DNA of 64,000 bases from Tetranychus cinnabarinus (GCA_022266195.1 WHVY01000004.1:5039501-5103500), one strand, 5' to 3'; numbered from the stretch's first letter, positions 1-10,368 are shown. The notes: a model not told the origin generated them from the letters alone. Numbers and translations are program-made.

Positions 1-528
1 ATTTGGCAAGCAATCAGAGCCTCCGCTGCTGCGCCTGGTTATTTTGAAGAATTTTTATTAGACAATTATGTTCACCAAGATGGCGGGGTTTTATTGAACA
101 ATCCAACTCCAGTTGCTATTCATGAAGCACAACTTCTGTGGCCTAACGAGGATATTCATGTTTGCGTTTCCATAGGAAGTGGTAAATATTCACCATTGAA
201 TTTAAAGAAAGAGGAGAAAGTTGCTTTAACAAGCTTGAGAACAAAAATAAGTAGAGTCATTGATTCAGCTACTGACACAGAAGGACCTCATCGATTATTA
301 CAAGATCTTCTGAAACCTGGAACTTATTTCCGCTTCAACCCAGCCTTGTCTCAATGGTATTCACTTGACGAGCACAGACCTGAAAAATTATCACAAATGC
401 AAACCGATGCTGCCATGTATTTACGGAAAAACGAGTACAAACTGAACAAGGCTGCGAAAGCACTTGTTGAAAAAAGGTCTACATTTCAGTCGGTTATGGA
501 TCAGATGCGTTATGATCTCAGAGATTAA
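1..528 (+). CDS. PNPLA8: PNPLA8 / iPLA2-gamma, C-terminal part
   Basis: This is the 3' end of a gene that begins left of the window; frame 1 is open from base 1 to a TAA at 526-528 (175 codons). The reading starts IWQAIRASAAAPGYF, and the patatin DGG motif follows (around residue 31), whose Asp is the second member of the Ser-Asp catalytic dyad. The nucleophile GxSxG lies outside the window. Downstream blocks such as SATDTEGPHRLLQDLL and TYFRFNPALSQW match my memory of animal calcium-independent phospholipase A2 gamma. That enzyme is a mitochondrial and peroxisomal membrane lipase that hydrolyses phospholipid acyl chains. No intron interrupts the visible part. An internal ATG at 94 is in frame but is not the start. 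An AATAAA at 711-716 could serve as its poly(A) signal. Confidence 0.9.
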   Translation: MWQAIRASAAAPGYFEEFLLDNYVHQDGGVLLNNPTPVAIHEAQLLWPNEDIHVCVSIGSGKYSPLNLKKEEKVALTSLRTKISRVIDSATDTEGPHRLLQDLLKPGTYFRFNPALSQWYSLDEHRPEKLSQMQTDAAMYLRKNEYKLNKAAKALVEKRSTFQSVMDQMRYDLRD

Positions 529-1101
529 TATTTATGGTGACCTCGTCCTTTTAGTTATACATTTTAGTTTAATGTAATTATATTGTTAATTTAACGTAAA
601 TATATGCATGTAAATATGTTAAGATACTTTTAATGAACAATCTTTATAAATTTACAGTTTCAACTTAACTTGCTAAAAAATCTTATGATTATAAGATATC
701 AGTCAATAATAATAAAAACTGTACAATATTTTCAAAGTTTCGGCAACCTCGATAATACAAAACTTAAAATTAAAATATTCATAATATAATAAATTCATTA
801 CGATAATGCTTTTTTGACAAAGCTTCATTTTCTGATTAAAAGTGACTTTTTTCGGCTCTTTTCCTTCTTTAGCCACTCTTCTCCAATGGTATTAATATAA
901 GTATATGTAATATATAACATATAAATATAATGGTAATATAACTTAAAGTCGTCGATCTTGCTTGAAATAACAAAAGGCATCCGTTTTCATAGATTGACCT
1001 TTTTAAGACCCAATTTTGCCTTTTTTGTTTGTAACCGCCAGTGATACTACCAGCTGAACTAAAATCTTTATTATCACAGTCTTACACAGTTTCGCGCTAA
1101 A
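529..1101. other. Intergenic, convergent 3' ends of PNPLA8 and MPPE1
   Basis: AT-rich 3' flank between two convergent genes. It holds the AATAAA hexamer at 711-716 and the start of a 21-bp direct repeat (1088-1108) that runs into the MPPE1 stop. No open frame worth calling. Confidence 0.6.
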
Positions 1102-1108
1102 TCAAGTT
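1088..1108. repeat. Left copy of 21-bp direct repeat flanking MPPE1
   Basis: Begins AGTTTCGCGCTAAATC and is identical over 21 bases to 2348-2368. It overlaps the MPPE1 stop codon (antisense at 1102-1104). The bases either side differ between copies, so the match ends cleanly. Confidence 0.9.
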
Positions 1109-2271
1109 TTTTTCAGTTTTTTGGAAAGGTGTTCATTGGAATTCTTGGTTTCAATTAAATTCTCATTGCTGCCTCCAGACTTTGGTTTAACTTTGGTTTT
1201 TTGTTGAGATGCAATTGAGTTCATGAAATATTTTCTGAACTTTGAAGAGAAATAGAAAAAAATAAGGCAGATGAGAGATGAAAATACTATGTTGATTTCA
1301 CTTGGTAAAAAACATTTTCTAATAGCATAACTATCTGGCGAAATACAAAGAAGCAGGTAGTTAGGATCCTGCCTGTTTCTCCAATTGAATGAAGCCACGG
1401 TCCACTCTTCAGCATCATATTTTGTGTGATTCACAACACATCCAGCATGAATGTGACCATTAAGGATTAAGCGAGGATTGAATTTTTTTAGAAGCATTTC
1501 TGAAACTTTATATGATAGACACTCAACACCAGGATTAAATTTATGAAGTCTGTCAATCCCCTTTTGAGAATCGATCTCATGACAAATATCGTCATTTTTT
1601 CGGTAAAGTGGGAAGTGCTGTAACATGACTGGTCTACCAAGTAAATCACTCTTCTTGAGATTATCTTCAACATGAAGCAAATTTTCTTTAGTTTCTCGGA
1701 CTAGATCAAGCCCATCACCTTCGATAGCCATACTGTTGATTGTAATAAATTTGATACCTTTGACAGTCATGATTTCAGCTAAGCTTGAGTTGAAAGCTTT
1801 TTCCCAGCGTTTTCGTAAGATTGGATAAGCAGCAACCCGGTCATGAAATCCAATATCATGATTACCAACAATGAAAATTTTTTTAGTTTCTTCAGTCATT
1901 GGAAAAGTTCTTTTAAAACGCTCAACATATTTGTTGAAGTCTTCTTGATCAACTGTGAGTCCTTCATCCAGTAAATCCCCTAGAAAGATGATCATCTCAG
2001 GTTGACGTAGTTTTACCGCGGTTTGAAATGCAATCGACATTTCCCATTCACGAACAAATTGATCAACTGGATGACCCTTTCTTTTTCCCAAAAGATGAAC
2101 GTCAGTAAGAACCATGACTCGAAGCCATTTATCATCTTTAGAGTCAGGACACGGCCAATCACATGGATGAATTGAAATGAAATGCAGAAGGAATAGATTC
2201 AAAACAAGAGTTAGTAGACAAATGAGAGACCAAGAGATCAGTCTAAAAAAAGCTGAGAATAAAAGTTCCAT
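1102..2271 (-). CDS. MPPE1: Metallophosphoesterase 1 (PGAP5-like), intronless
   Basis: 389 codons in one exon. The calcineurin-like phosphoesterase signature is complete: DVH (57-59), GDLLDE (98-103), GNHD (136-139), the QHFPLYR His and the C-terminal GHIHAG. A hydrophobic segment at about 8-33 and another near the C-terminus (FSSLICLIFFYF) fit a two-pass membrane protein. The last residues, KLKKT, match the KxKxx ER-retrieval pattern. The family member PGAP5/MPPE1 removes a side-chain ethanolamine-phosphate from GPI anchors in the early secretory pathway; that role is inferred by homology. The gene is divergent from the Ski2 helicase. Oddities: it has no introns, and 21-bp perfect direct repeats flank it. 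The TGA stop (1102-1104) falls inside the left repeat, so the C-terminus may have been set by an insertion event. Confidence 0.9.
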   Translation of the reverse strand: MELLFSAFFRLISWSLICLLTLVLNLFLLHFISIHPCDWPCPDSKDDKWLRVMVLTDVHLLGKRKGHPVDQFVREWEMSIAFQTAVKLRQPEMIIFLGDLLDEGLTVDQEDFNKYVERFKRTFPMTEETKKIFIVGNHDIGFHDRVAAYPILRKRWEKAFNSSLAEIMTVKGIKFITINSMAIEGDGLDLVRETKENLLHVEDNLKKSDLLGRPVMLQHFPLYRKNDDICHEIDSQKGIDRLHKFNPGVECLSYKVSEMLLKKFNPRLILNGHIHAGCVVNHTKYDAEEWTVASFNWRNRQDPNYLLLCISPDSYAIRKCFLPSEINIVFSSLICLIFFYFSSKFRKYFMNSIASQQKTKVKPKSGGSNENLIETKNSNEHLSKKLKKT

Positions 2272-2927
2272 GATTTCAAAGCACGATCGGAAAATACGGT
2301 CTTTGTGTTACGAAAAGAAAATGTATCGAAGGTTGTACCAATGGCCAAGTTTCGCGCTAAATCAAGTTATCTCAATTTTTTTCAAAAAGTATTCATGGCG
2401 AAGAGCAGCTTTACTTTTACGAAAGGATGGTCTAATTATCGTCGTAGAAGAGCAAAAAGTTCACTCATTATATCCCAAACATCAGACATTTTTATTGTTG
2501 ACAACAGGAAACCTGTGACACACTAAAATCACTAATAATCCTTGATTCTGGATCACAATATACAAATAAAAATAAAGTTATATAGTAAATAAAAACATTT
2601 GTTAATTTCAAACAATATTCATGTTTTGTTTCCAATCACCTGAAAAATTTGTGTTTGGAAAAGACTGAGGTGAGAGTCATCTAGTGTCAAACAAAAGAAC
2701 AACTGTTATTTTTGTTTTCATTTTCATCTCATAAAAAAAACAATAAACATTGAACATAAAATACAGTTTTTTACATTATATTTTTGCTAGTCTAGAATTT
2801 TAGACTAAATTAACCGTATTTTCTAATTATTAAGTGATATTGATATATTTTTAACATTACAAACTTGTTATCATGAAGTATTGCTGTCACGATTAAAACA
2901 TCTGAAACAACATCAACATTAACCAGT
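2272..2927. promoter_or_regulatory. Divergent upstream region of MPPE1 and Ski2 helicase
   Basis: 656 bp between two divergent start codons, so it should contain both promoters. It includes the right 21-bp repeat with a TTTCGCGC core, which resembles an E2F-type site. Two overlapping plus-strand frames (to 2526) look non-coding. No clear TATA box was picked out. Confidence 0.45.
2348..2368. repeat. Right copy of 21-bp direct repeat flanking MPPE1
   Basis: Identical to 1088-1108, in the same orientation, 77 bp upstream of the MPPE1 start codon. Together the copies bracket a 1239-bp unit (1109-2347) holding a short leader plus nearly the whole MPPE1 coding sequence. Confidence 0.9.
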
Positions 2928-5900
2928 ATGGCATCAGTTGTATCTCTTTCGGTGAAAAATTTACCTAAAAAAGCAGACAGTCTTTTCAAATCAACTGAAT
3001 TTGCAGAAATATTAGATGTTGATCAGGAGTTACCACCATTCTCAGAGTTAATACCATCACCAGCATTTACATATCCATTTGAACTTGATACATTTCAAAA
3101 ACAAGCAATACTCTGCCTTGAAGATAAAAAGAATGTATTTGTTGCTGCTCACACTTCTGCCGGTAAAACAGTTGTCGCTGAATATGCCATTGCCCTATCA
3201 ATTAAAAGAAATCTGACTCGTGTTGTGTACACTTCACCTATCAAAGCTCTATCTAATCAAAAATTTCGTGATTTTTGTACAACCTTTGGTTCATCTAATA
3301 TTGGTATTTTAACAGGTGATGTTCAAATTCGGAATGAAGCTCCTTGTTTAATTATGACTACAGAAATATTATTACACATGTTATATCGAGGAGCAAGTCT
3401 AGTTCAAGACATTGAATGGGTTATTTTTGATGAAGTTCATTACGTGAATGATCCAGAACGTGGTCATGTTTGGGAAGAAGTTTTTATTATGTTACCTCAT
3501 CATATAAATATTGTTTTGCTTAGTGCAACTGTTCCTAATGTGGTGGACTTTGCTGATTGGCTGGGAAGAACTCGTAAAAGTAAAATTCATGTCGTTTATA
3601 CTACTAAGCGTCCAGTTCCATTGGAACATTATTTGTATACTGGATGTGATGGAAAAACAATTAATGAAAAATTTCTTCTAATCGATAGTCAAGGTAAATT
3701 GCGAGAAGAAAATTATCGTAAAGCTATGGCAGCCAAGAAAGAAAGAGAATCAAAATATCACAAGAGTTTTGGACCTATTAATAAGTCATCAATGGGATCA
3801 GATAAAACTGTAAGACAAACTTATATTACAGTAATTCGACATTTAGCTAAAGAGCAACAACTTCCAGTTATTATTTTTACATTCTCTCGACGACGATGTG
3901 ACCAATATGCTCGTATGCTTGCAAGTCCTTTGGATTTAACCACAGCAGAAGAAAAAGGAAGAATTCAAAGATTTATTCATCGATCTTTATTACGTTTAAA
4001 AGCTTTAGATCGATCTATTCCTCAAATCAAAGAGATAACTGGATTGTTGAAAAATGGTTTAGGTATCCATCACAGTGGGATTTTACCTCTTCTCAAAGAA
4101 ATCACAGAAATATTATTCACTGAAGGATTGGTTCGAGCACTTTTTGCTACTGAAACATTTTCCATGGGAATAAATATGCCAGCTCGTAGTGTAATATTTG
4201 ATTCAATTCAAAAGCATGATGGTAAAGTTTTTCGTGATTTAGAACCTTCAGAGTACATTCAAATGGCTGGTCGTGCAGGTCGTCGTGGTAAAGATAAAAC
4301 TGGAAATGTGTTAATACTTTGTAAAGGTGATATACCTGAAATGTCTATTCTTGCTCGGATGACTGTTGGTAAAGCAACTGAGCTTCAATCGCAATTTCGA
4401 TTAACTTATTCTATGATATTGAATAATTTAAGAGTTCGAGAACATATTAGAATTGAATCAATAATGGAAAGATCTTTTGGTGAACATTCAACCCAAAAAA
4501 TGGCCTCTCAAAGAACAGAAGAAGTAAAAGAATTACAAGAGCAACTTAGTTGTATTCAACTTGAATCATGTGAATTTTGTGGTGATCTTAGGGAATTTTG
4601 TAATGATGTAATTGATTGTCGTCGATTACGTAAAGAGGCAATGCCAATTATTTGTCGTCAATTGGTTGAACTTAAGAAAATGAAAATTAATGGCCGGTTA
4701 ATTGTTTTTGATCATGAAGAACATCCATTTATGTTGGGAATAATTTATGATTCCCGAACAGCTTCAAAGGAGACAATATTTGATGTTTTAGGATTATTTC
4801 CAGAAGATATTGTATCATACAATGGAGAAGTGAATAATTTACGATTTATTTCAACCAAAGTATTTCCATCTGATATAATAATGATATTGAAAGATATTGT
4901 GGATGGAGCTGATTTTCGGATTCAACGAGAAAAAGATGGATTATCATTAAATGAACGACCAGTGACAAAGAAATGTATTGAAAATACTCTCAACTTATTA
5001 GCTGGTCATAGTCATGAAAGACCCTTATCATGTTCAATGGGAATCTTTTTTCTGGATGAAATTGATCCAATTAAAGAAATGGGCCTTAATAAATTGGATC
5101 AAGTAGAAGTATTTGATTCATTAGAGGTTAAACGGAATCATCTTCGATCACGTGAATGTTTAATTTGTCCCAACTTTTTAAATCATTTCAAGATAATGAT
5201 GACTCGTATTTCACTGGAAACCAAATTAAGTCGTGCCAAATTTGAATTGTCCAGGGAAAGTTTAAGTTGTCTTCCTGATTATGAGTGTAAAGTGAATGTA
5301 CTCAAAAGTTTAGATTATATTACAGATGATGAAGAAATGGTCCTAAAATTGAAAGGAAAAATTGGTTGTTCAATGTCTGAACATGAATTGATTTTAACTG
5401 AGCTTATTACTGAAAATCTTCTTGCTGATCTCTCTCCACCTTACATTGCCTCTTTATTATCTATTTTTGTTTATCAACAAAACTCTGAGCCACCTGAATT
5501 TGATGAAACTATGAAAAAAGTAAGTATCTCTCAATTTTAAATTCTGAATGTGACAGTTAATTAATATTTCATTTACATTTTTTCTTATGTCTTTCGTATT
5601 TCAGCTTCTTACCAAAACGCGAGATATTGCATTAAATATTGGACAACTTCAACAAAAATTTGGAAGTAAAATGCCTGCTCAAGATTTTGTTAATCAATTA
5701 AAAGATGGTCTTATGGTTGTTGTCTATAAATGGGCTTGTGGAATGGTGAGTTATTTAAGAAATATGTATTTACAACTTCGTAACTTCATTCTTTTTATTC
5801 ATTTTGTTTTATTTTATTTTAGCCTTTTGCCGAGATCATGCAGTTAACACAAGTTCAGGAAGGTTTAATTGTTAGATGTATTCAAAGACTTGATGAATTA

Positions 5901-6092
5901 CTCAAAGATCTCAAAGGTGCTGCTGAAGTAATGGGGAATCCAAATCTTGCTGAAAAAATGGATGAAACATCTGAGAAAATAAGACGTGATATTGTCTTTG
6001 CTGCTAGTCTATACATTCAAGATGATGAAGGTGATATCGATGATCAAATCATTGATGAAGATGAACTAATTGGTGAACTGATGGCACCGTGA
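2928..6092 (+). CDS. SKIV2L: Ski2-type exosome-associated RNA helicase (three exons)
   Basis: Exons 2928-5519, 5605-5745 and 5823-6092 join in phase 0 with gtaagt/cag and gtgagt/tag borders to give 1000 residues. Walker A AHTSAGKT is at 74-81, DEVH at 168-171, SAT at 199-201 and the RNA-helicase motif VI QMAGRAGRRG at about 445-454. The C-terminal exons complete the DSHCT/arch-distal domain, ending in an acidic tail. Blocks such as VYTSPIKALSNQKFRDF and WVIFDEVHYVNDPERG favour Ski2 over its paralogue Mtr4. Ski2 is the motor of the cytoplasmic Ski complex, which threads mRNA into the exosome 3'-5' decay machine. An in-frame TGA at 2874-2876 supports the ATG at 2928. Human SKIV2L is about 1246 residues, so the N-terminal arm before the helicase core is much shorter here (about 55 residues). 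A fragment of exon 1 is duplicated at 10267-10368. Confidence 0.93.
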
Positions 6093-6877
6093 ATTGATAT
6101 TACTCTGTAATATTGAACATAAAACTCTTTGCCTTTTTTGTTAACTAAAATTAACTTTTCTTGTTATATCAATTTACATTCACTTTAAATGTAATAGATA
6201 TGCAAATCATGTTAACATATTTACTAAAATCATGTTTGAGAAAAGTATTTTAGAATATTTTTACCTTTTTTCTTATTTATTATATTATAATTTTCTTCTA
6301 CTAATTGCTTGTAATAATAATAATGAAACAATTCAATATAAAATCCATAATCGACATAAATTACCGTTTGAAAAAATGCTATTGTATGCAATTTTCCTCA
6401 ACTAACGAGCTAACTTATGGTTTGTTCAATAATCGTGATAATAGGTCTTTTATTCTCATCATAGCATTGAAGTGTGGAATTGAAACATGCACATAGAAAT
6501 TCAAACCAATTGACAGTGATTAAACGTTGATAATAAAGATGACAATGTCGATCAAACCAGTAAAAAAGAAAACAAAATAGAAATGAAAATCGCGCCATTT
6601 TTTACATCAATATCGTGTTTATTTATCCATTTGAACTTGACACTTTATGAACACATGGATTTCAGCCTTCTCGAAAAAAAAGTTTGATGTGTTGCGGCTC
6701 TTTTGGAATAAAAATGATTAAAGGTGACTTGAAACTAATTTACCAAAAAAAATGATTTAATTGTTGTAAAATAAACTTGTCTTATTTTCATTTTAAAGCA
6801 AAATAAGTTATAATTTTGTGGGAAATTTCAATCCATACATTTGATTCCTTTTTTGGTCAACTCTTCATTCATTCATT
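6093..6877. other. Intergenic, convergent 3' ends of Ski2 and CENP-A
   Basis: 785 bp of AT-rich flank between two convergent genes. AATAAA-like hexamers occur at 6532-6537 (+) and as TTTATT near 6619 (for the minus strand). Two short overlapping frames at 6305-6598 look like chance. Confidence 0.5.
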
Positions 6878-7249
6878 TTATAAATCATCTTCTTTGATTC
6901 GCAAGATGAATTGTACGTCCTTAGGAAATACTGTAATTCTTTTGGCATGGATGGCAGCGAGATTTGAATGTTCAAATAGATGAGTTAAATACGTTTCTGC
7001 GGCTTCTTGAAGGGCTTCGAGAGCTGTTAATTGCCAGAAATGAGCTTGCAGTGACAATTTCTGGGTAACTTCTCTAACCAGTCTCATGAATGGTCTTTTT
7101 CTTAACAATAAATTTGTAGATGCTTGATAAAATTTTATCTCTCTTAATGATCTTACTCCGGGTTTGGTACGTTTTGTTGTTTTCTTAGTGAATTTTGGTA
7201 AAAGCTTTTTCTGTTTCTTCTTGTTGACTTGTTGCACTGTACGCGCCAT
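6878..7249 (-). CDS. CENPA: Centromeric histone H3 variant (CENP-A-like), intronless
   Basis: 123 codons. The N-terminus starts MART like H3, but then becomes a short Lys-rich tail without the usual K4/K9/K27 contexts. The fold domain (from about residue 38) reads REIKFYQASTNLLLRKRPF, then ALQEAAETYLTHLFE and HAKRITVFPKDVQ. Compared with canonical H3, loop 1 before ALQEA (HFWQLTALEA) is one residue longer and carries Trp. The H3 string ALQEASE is ALQEAAE and IMPKDIQ is VFPKDVQ. These are features I associate with CENP-A, the histone that marks centromeric chromatin and recruits the kinetochore. The C-terminus (RIKEDDL) is acidic, unlike H3. A divergent replication-independent H3 is the alternative. 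It has no introns and is transcribed toward the Ski2 gene. Confidence 0.8.
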   Translation of the reverse strand: MARTVQQVNKKKQKKLLPKFTKKTTKRTKPGVRSLREIKFYQASTNLLLRKRPFMRLVREVTQKLSLQAHFWQLTALEALQEAAETYLTHLFEHSNLAAIHAKRITVFPKDVQFILRIKEDDL

Positions 7250-8034
7250 TTTTGTTGAATGTAGAGATAGTCAAAATAGAACGATGAAATTTCTTACTTA
7301 TAAAAGAAGAGATGACTGTGGAAGTAAACACTGTAAATGCAGAAACAATAAATATCACGATTAATTATCACAAATATAAATTATGTACACCAAGTCAAAG
7401 TAAACACAATGAAAACATCAATAAACATATTTTATCCAACGGCTGCAAATTTTTAAATTTGCGTTTGAGCAGTTCGTTCATCTTCGTGTGTATAGAGGGC
7501 GCTAAAGTAAGCTACTTTCGATCATCCATCGTGTATTTTAATGTGAATTTCTCGAAGTTTAGACTAACAATTGTAAACTGATTATAATCTGGTTAAGCTT
7601 ACTAACATATTTAAAGTAAAATTTAATCAGTTCATGTCCGAGCACAAGCCTCAGCTTAATAATTTACTTTAAATTGAATTCTCGCTGCAATATCAAACAT
7701 TAAAAGAAATAAAAACGAAATGTTTTACAATTGTATTTTTGTTTATAAGGTATTCAGAGTCCGCCATGGCCGAAAACCTTAATAGTTTGTTCAATCTGAA
7801 AAAATCAAGTTATCTAAGCTTACTTCACTTTTCATTATGGAATGTTAAACTAATCTAAACGGGTAAAATAGACACAGAATTTTTTCAGCGATAACTTAAT
7901 TCCTCAGGCTGCGAAATGTTTATGCTAAATACATGATGATGATTTGTTTAAACTCTTCTTACAAAATTAGAGACTTGATAATGTAATTTAGTAAGTGAAT
8001 CAAAATTTAATTTCAATTCTTATTGGTCGAATTT
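7250..8034. other. Intergenic between CENP-A promoter and SOD-like 3' end
   Basis: 785 bp that should hold the CENP-A promoter and the 3' flank of the SOD-like gene. A TAGAGGGCGC string (7492-7501) resembles the core of CTCF-type sites. A short frame with good Kozak context (7766-7858) is not supported as a gene. Confidence 0.45.
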
Positions 8035-9688
8035 TTAAATTGGACGCAAGTGGATGATTCCACACGCAATAGGAGTTCCTGCATTGCCATCTTTCTTGCT
8101 TTGAAAATCATTTCCGCGACCAAGATCGTCAGCTTTTTCAGAAATCTGAAATTTATGCGAAGTAATAGCATTATTAGTCAAATCAAGGTAATAACTTTGG
8201 ACAAACTTACACCTAGAGTGCGATTAACAATTGAATGGCCTCCGTGTAAACTGATTTGTAAATCCATTTCTTCAAAAAAAGCAACTCCATCTGAATAAAC
8301 ATAAATGTTTCCCAAATCTCCAATGTGACGATTCCAATCATTTTTTCCTCCATGTTCAGTTTTCTTGGGATTATAATGATCACCAGCAGTTGTACAATCC
8401 CCAGCAATAAATGGCAACTCGTAAATGTGCAAACCATGAGGACCAGGAGCCAGTCCCATTACTTTACCTTCCATCGAAACTGGATGATGGCCCTAAATCA
8501 AATTTTTTGAAATAATTAAAATATTCACAAATCATTTCACACAATGGCTTACAATTTGAGTGAAAACAACGGTTCCAGTTACTCCAGAAGGACCAGATAA
8601 CTCGGCCACTGCTCGAGCAGATCTATGCATGTGAGAAGAGTGGTGACTTGATTGCGACGGATGATCTGATGGCGAGTTTTCAGAATCGGATGATTCATGT
8701 GTCCAACTCTTTTGGGGCGAGTCATCATCCATTTTGTTAACCACCGGAAAAAGTGATAAAGGTGTCAGAGGTGAGATTAGAGGAGGCAGAGACCATACTG
8801 GTGTTGCATCTGATGCTAATGGCACTTGTTGATAAGGTAACAGATTAGGCAAATGTTCTGGTAATATTGTTGATGGTATAACACATGGATACCCAAAATA
8901 GCGGTATCCAGCATAGGAATATGGAGATCCTGTCGATGATGGTGAACTAGAACTAGGAATTGTTGGAGATGATAAATGAGAAGTAGGATAATGGGAATAT
9001 GTCGATGGAGGGTGTAATGACAAATGAGAAGGCAATGGCGATGTTGGAGATGAATATAATCCTGTAGAGCTGGGTCTATAAATCGATGCAAATCTACAAG
9101 CAATAGCCAAACTGAAATATCAATTAGTTAGGATTTTGTTAGCGATGTTACAGCTCTTTACGAGTAATATTTTGTTTTTTTGTCAACTTACTCAATTGGT
9201 TGATTATTAATCGTTTCTGCTGGTGGACTCCGAGATGGATACTGATTAGAAAGACGCCAATCATGTGAAGAAGGGTAAGTTCCTGTTAGTAAATTAGTTA
9301 ACGTTAAAATATTTTCAGACATAACCATTTCTTAGTGCTTACCTGGGCTGGATAGATAAGTGATCGATGTCTGAGGTGGTGGAGGGTTAGACGAGTAAAC
9401 AGACGGTAGAGACACAGCTATCGTTGGTGTTGAAACGTTGATTGGAGTCGATGGTGAATTAGCTGGTGGTGGAGGTGGAAGAGGGGCATATGGTGGGTTA
9501 ACAGTTGCAGTCGATGTTTTTTTCCAAGTTGATGGATCAAGAATTGATTTGATACCTGTGGCTTTAGGTGAAGAAGTTGAAGTATCTCTGTTAAAAGAAT
9601 AGAAAATTGGTGGCCAAAATGATGCTGAACATTGGTAATCAGTTATTGCTATGCAAAGGATCAACAATGGTTTTAAGAAAACTAACAT
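8035..9688 (-). CDS. Secreted Cu/Zn-SOD-like protein lacking copper ligands
   Basis: Five exons read from right to left: 9688-9343, 9282-9192, 9111-8553, 8492-8211 and 8145-8035. All have GT-AG borders and phases that match, giving 462 residues. The chosen ATG (9688-9686) opens a signal-peptide-like MLVFLKPLLILCIAITDYQC; an in-frame ATG at 9823 would give 507 residues. Next comes about 300 residues rich in Pro, Ser and Tyr. The last ~150 residues are a Cu/Zn superoxide dismutase fold: GPHGLHIYE, AGDHYNP, EHGG, RHIGDLGN, SEKADDLGRG, GNAGTPIACG. Aligned to human SOD1, H46, H63, H71, H80, D83 and both disulfide Cys are kept. H48 is Tyr, H120 is Ser and R143 is Pro. Superoxide dismutation is therefore unlikely; a zinc-bound structural or binding role is inferred. 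The Ser at position 120 is created across the last splice junction. Confidence 0.85.
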
Positions 9689-10266
9689 GACGCAAGGTTT
9701 GAAACGAAGAGAGTAAACTGATGACCGATGATTGTGTAGAGATAAGACAGTTTTAGCAGCCAAAAAATATTTCTTCGCCAGAATTTTGAGTATCGTCTGG
9801 TAACTTGAAGCTAACTGATCCATCCACAAAAATTAACAACAAATTATAAACCTATTTCCAAGTTTATTAATTGATCTTGACTTACTTCTAAGGACTAATT
9901 AATTGTTCATCAGCTAACAAAAATCACGTTGGATAAAATTTGGATGAACACCTTTTGTTTTATCTCATGTTTAGTTTTCGCTTTCAAAATACATGCAAGT
10001 TTTAATAGTCAACTATCAAATTAACCTTATTTTCACTTTTATTCTATTCAATTCGGAATTTCAGTTTAAAAACAAGAGAGATGCTCGAGTATCAATAGGC
10101 ATTGTATAAAAATAATCTCTTATTGTCAATTCTAACTTATAACTCTATGTTTTTGACAATTAACCATTGAGGAAGCGGTAATTGAAAGTAACAATTTATT
10201 CCGATCAGAACGGAATGAAACACAATTTAGGTCAAAGTCAATGCAGTACGTGTTTTGAAACGTGTA

Positions 10267-10368
10267 TTTTACATTCTCTCGACGACGATGTGAGCTTGCA
10301 AGTCCCTTGAATTTAGCCACAGCAGAAGAAAAAGGAAGAATTCAAAGATTTATTCATCGATCTTTATT
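10267..10368 (+). pseudogene. Duplicated fragment of Ski2 helicase exon 1
   Basis: 102 bases align to 3875-3991 of the Ski2 gene, in the same orientation, with three substitutions and one 15-base gap (the five codons after the RRRC block). The copy lacks the rest of the helicase, so it cannot make the enzyme. The high identity implies a young duplication. Homology starts and ends abruptly in unrelated sequence. Confidence 0.9.

Noticed and set aside
2177..2526. Two overlapping plus-strand frames (113 and 73 codons) upstream of Ski2
   Set aside because: They overlap the MPPE1 start and promoter, match nothing and their Arg/Lys-rich wording comes from A/G-rich DNA.
7766..7858. Plus-strand ATG with good Kozak context, 30-codon frame
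   Set aside because: Too short, no donor in frame, no recognised protein.
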